Below the pieces are notes generated by a model, which was not told the origin of the DNA, did no database searches, and saw only the letters and a list, made by a program, of their open reading frames with translations. A stretch of 51,214 nt of DNA. Source: Bacteroidales bacterium (GTDB lineage: Bacteria > Bacteroidota > Bacteroidia > Bacteroidales > GCA-2711565). The stretch is from positions 1 through 51,214 of the forward strand of contig JANQLW010000030.1 of assembly GCA_028280405.1 (NCBI GenBank). Reading direction: 5' to 3'. How positions within the stretch are numbered: the first letter of the stretch is position 1; each line of letters starts with the position of its first letter. Positions 50,750 to 51,214 of the stretch are shown piece by piece. The translations under genes were made by a program, and so were the position numbers.

Positions 50750-51214
50750 ATGAAGAAAAATTTTTATCCAACCTTACTCATCATTATTTTGTTTTCTATG
50801 ATTTTATTTACATGGAAAATGAATGTTGATAGAAAAAACTGTTACCGTAAAATAAATCAGTTGCAATATGAAAATAATTTGGTCAAAAGCTATTTTGTAT
50901 CCCAACATCAACTATTACCAAAAAAAGTGATAGATACCATCAATAAATATATAAACATTTCTAACAATGAAGACGGATTCTTAATTGCATCTTTTAGCAA
51001 AGAAAATTGTGGGATTTGTATGAAACGCCTTTTCATTGACCTTGAAAGTTTTAAAGAACAAAATAATTTTAGTAATATCTTATTGGTAAGTAATATCCCC
51101 CAAGATGAATTTTGTACAAAAATGGAAATAGAACAAGGTTCTTATAAATATATTTTCACAGATAAACTTTCGGGCATAAAAACAGAATTCAAAGAATACC
51201 CTTTGCTATTTACA
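50750..51214 (+). CDS. Membrane-anchored thioredoxin-like protein (CGIC), partial
   Basis: Starts at the ATG directly after the previous stop codon (TAAATG) and runs off the window end at 155 codons. N-terminal anchor (YPTLLIIILFSMILFTW, about 5-21), then a domain with FSKENCGICMKRL, redox pair CGIC at 87-90, and a cis-Pro segment EYPLLF at the very end. By length and layout it is the cassette 5 counterpart of the 45488 and 48067 products. The missing part is probably the last 40-60 residues. Confidence 0.78.
   Translation, partial: MKKNFYPTLLIIILFSMILFTWKMNVDRKNCYRKINQLQYENNLVKSYFVSQHQLLPKKVIDTINKYINISNNEDGFLIASFSKENCGICMKRLFIDLESFKEQNNFSNILLVSNIPQDEFCTKMEIEQGSYKYIFTDKLSGIKTEFKEYPLLFT

Overview
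This is an AT-rich chromosomal window from a Bacteroidota bacterium, most likely a marine or sediment member of the Bacteroidales/Marinilabiliales (order inferred from gene content, not proven). Support comes from GLPGLI-family proteins, six-bladed propeller lipoproteins, TlpA proteins with DUF4369-like N termini, a CHU_C/FlgD-like C-terminal domain, the purH-mreBCD block, and the general lack of Shine-Dalgarno sequences before ordinary genes.

Positions 1-26300 are mostly core genes: ribF behind a heptamer minisatellite, a lamin-tail exoprotein, comF, a double-NBD oligopeptide ABC ATPase, rnr (RNase R), a PepSY-type membrane protein with two lipoproteins, nadA, rpiB, a lutB-like iron-sulfur protein, a TlpA protein, mreBCD, purH, a methyltransferase with a YkoF-like protein, an ABC permease, recJ, a LysE-type exporter, a GH3-family enzyme and hemW. 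Three short inverted-repeat (MITE/REP-like) elements lie between 7673 and 8843, and another at 33469-33650. Positions 33752-42106 hold an orphan sensor kinase divergent from a MacAB-like efflux operon, then an M3 dipeptidyl carboxypeptidase.

The unusual part is at 26676-33465 and 42540-51214. It contains five cassettes, each starting with a small Sec-secreted cysteine-containing peptide. Peptides 1 and 2 (28211, 32251) share an N-terminal EPSIDG motif and are followed by GLPGLI proteins, in the first case also by an outer-membrane barrel protein. Peptides 3, 4 and 5 (43874, 46395, 48739) share a G-L-x-E-P-C start and a C-x5-C-x5-C-x4-C core. Each is followed by a six-bladed propeller lipoprotein and a membrane-anchored thioredoxin-like protein with CDAC, CEPC or CGIC. 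Two more thioredoxin-fold genes, one with an internal stop codon and one fused to DUF1573, sit just upstream of the two cassette groups.

Four of the five peptide genes are preceded by the same kind of RNA leader, about 135 nt long. It has a large stem-loop whose sequence changes while pairing is kept, then an almost perfect Shine-Dalgarno sequence (AAAGGAGGTGA at best), a 3-5 codon micro-ORF starting ATGCAA, and a second hairpin. Every peptide gene is followed by a further hairpin before the next gene. A DUF1573 gene tail carried along with one leader shows that the group grew by segmental duplication. I read this as a secreted disulfide-peptide system under an unusual translational or attenuation control. 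The function is inference; the layout and repeats are directly visible.
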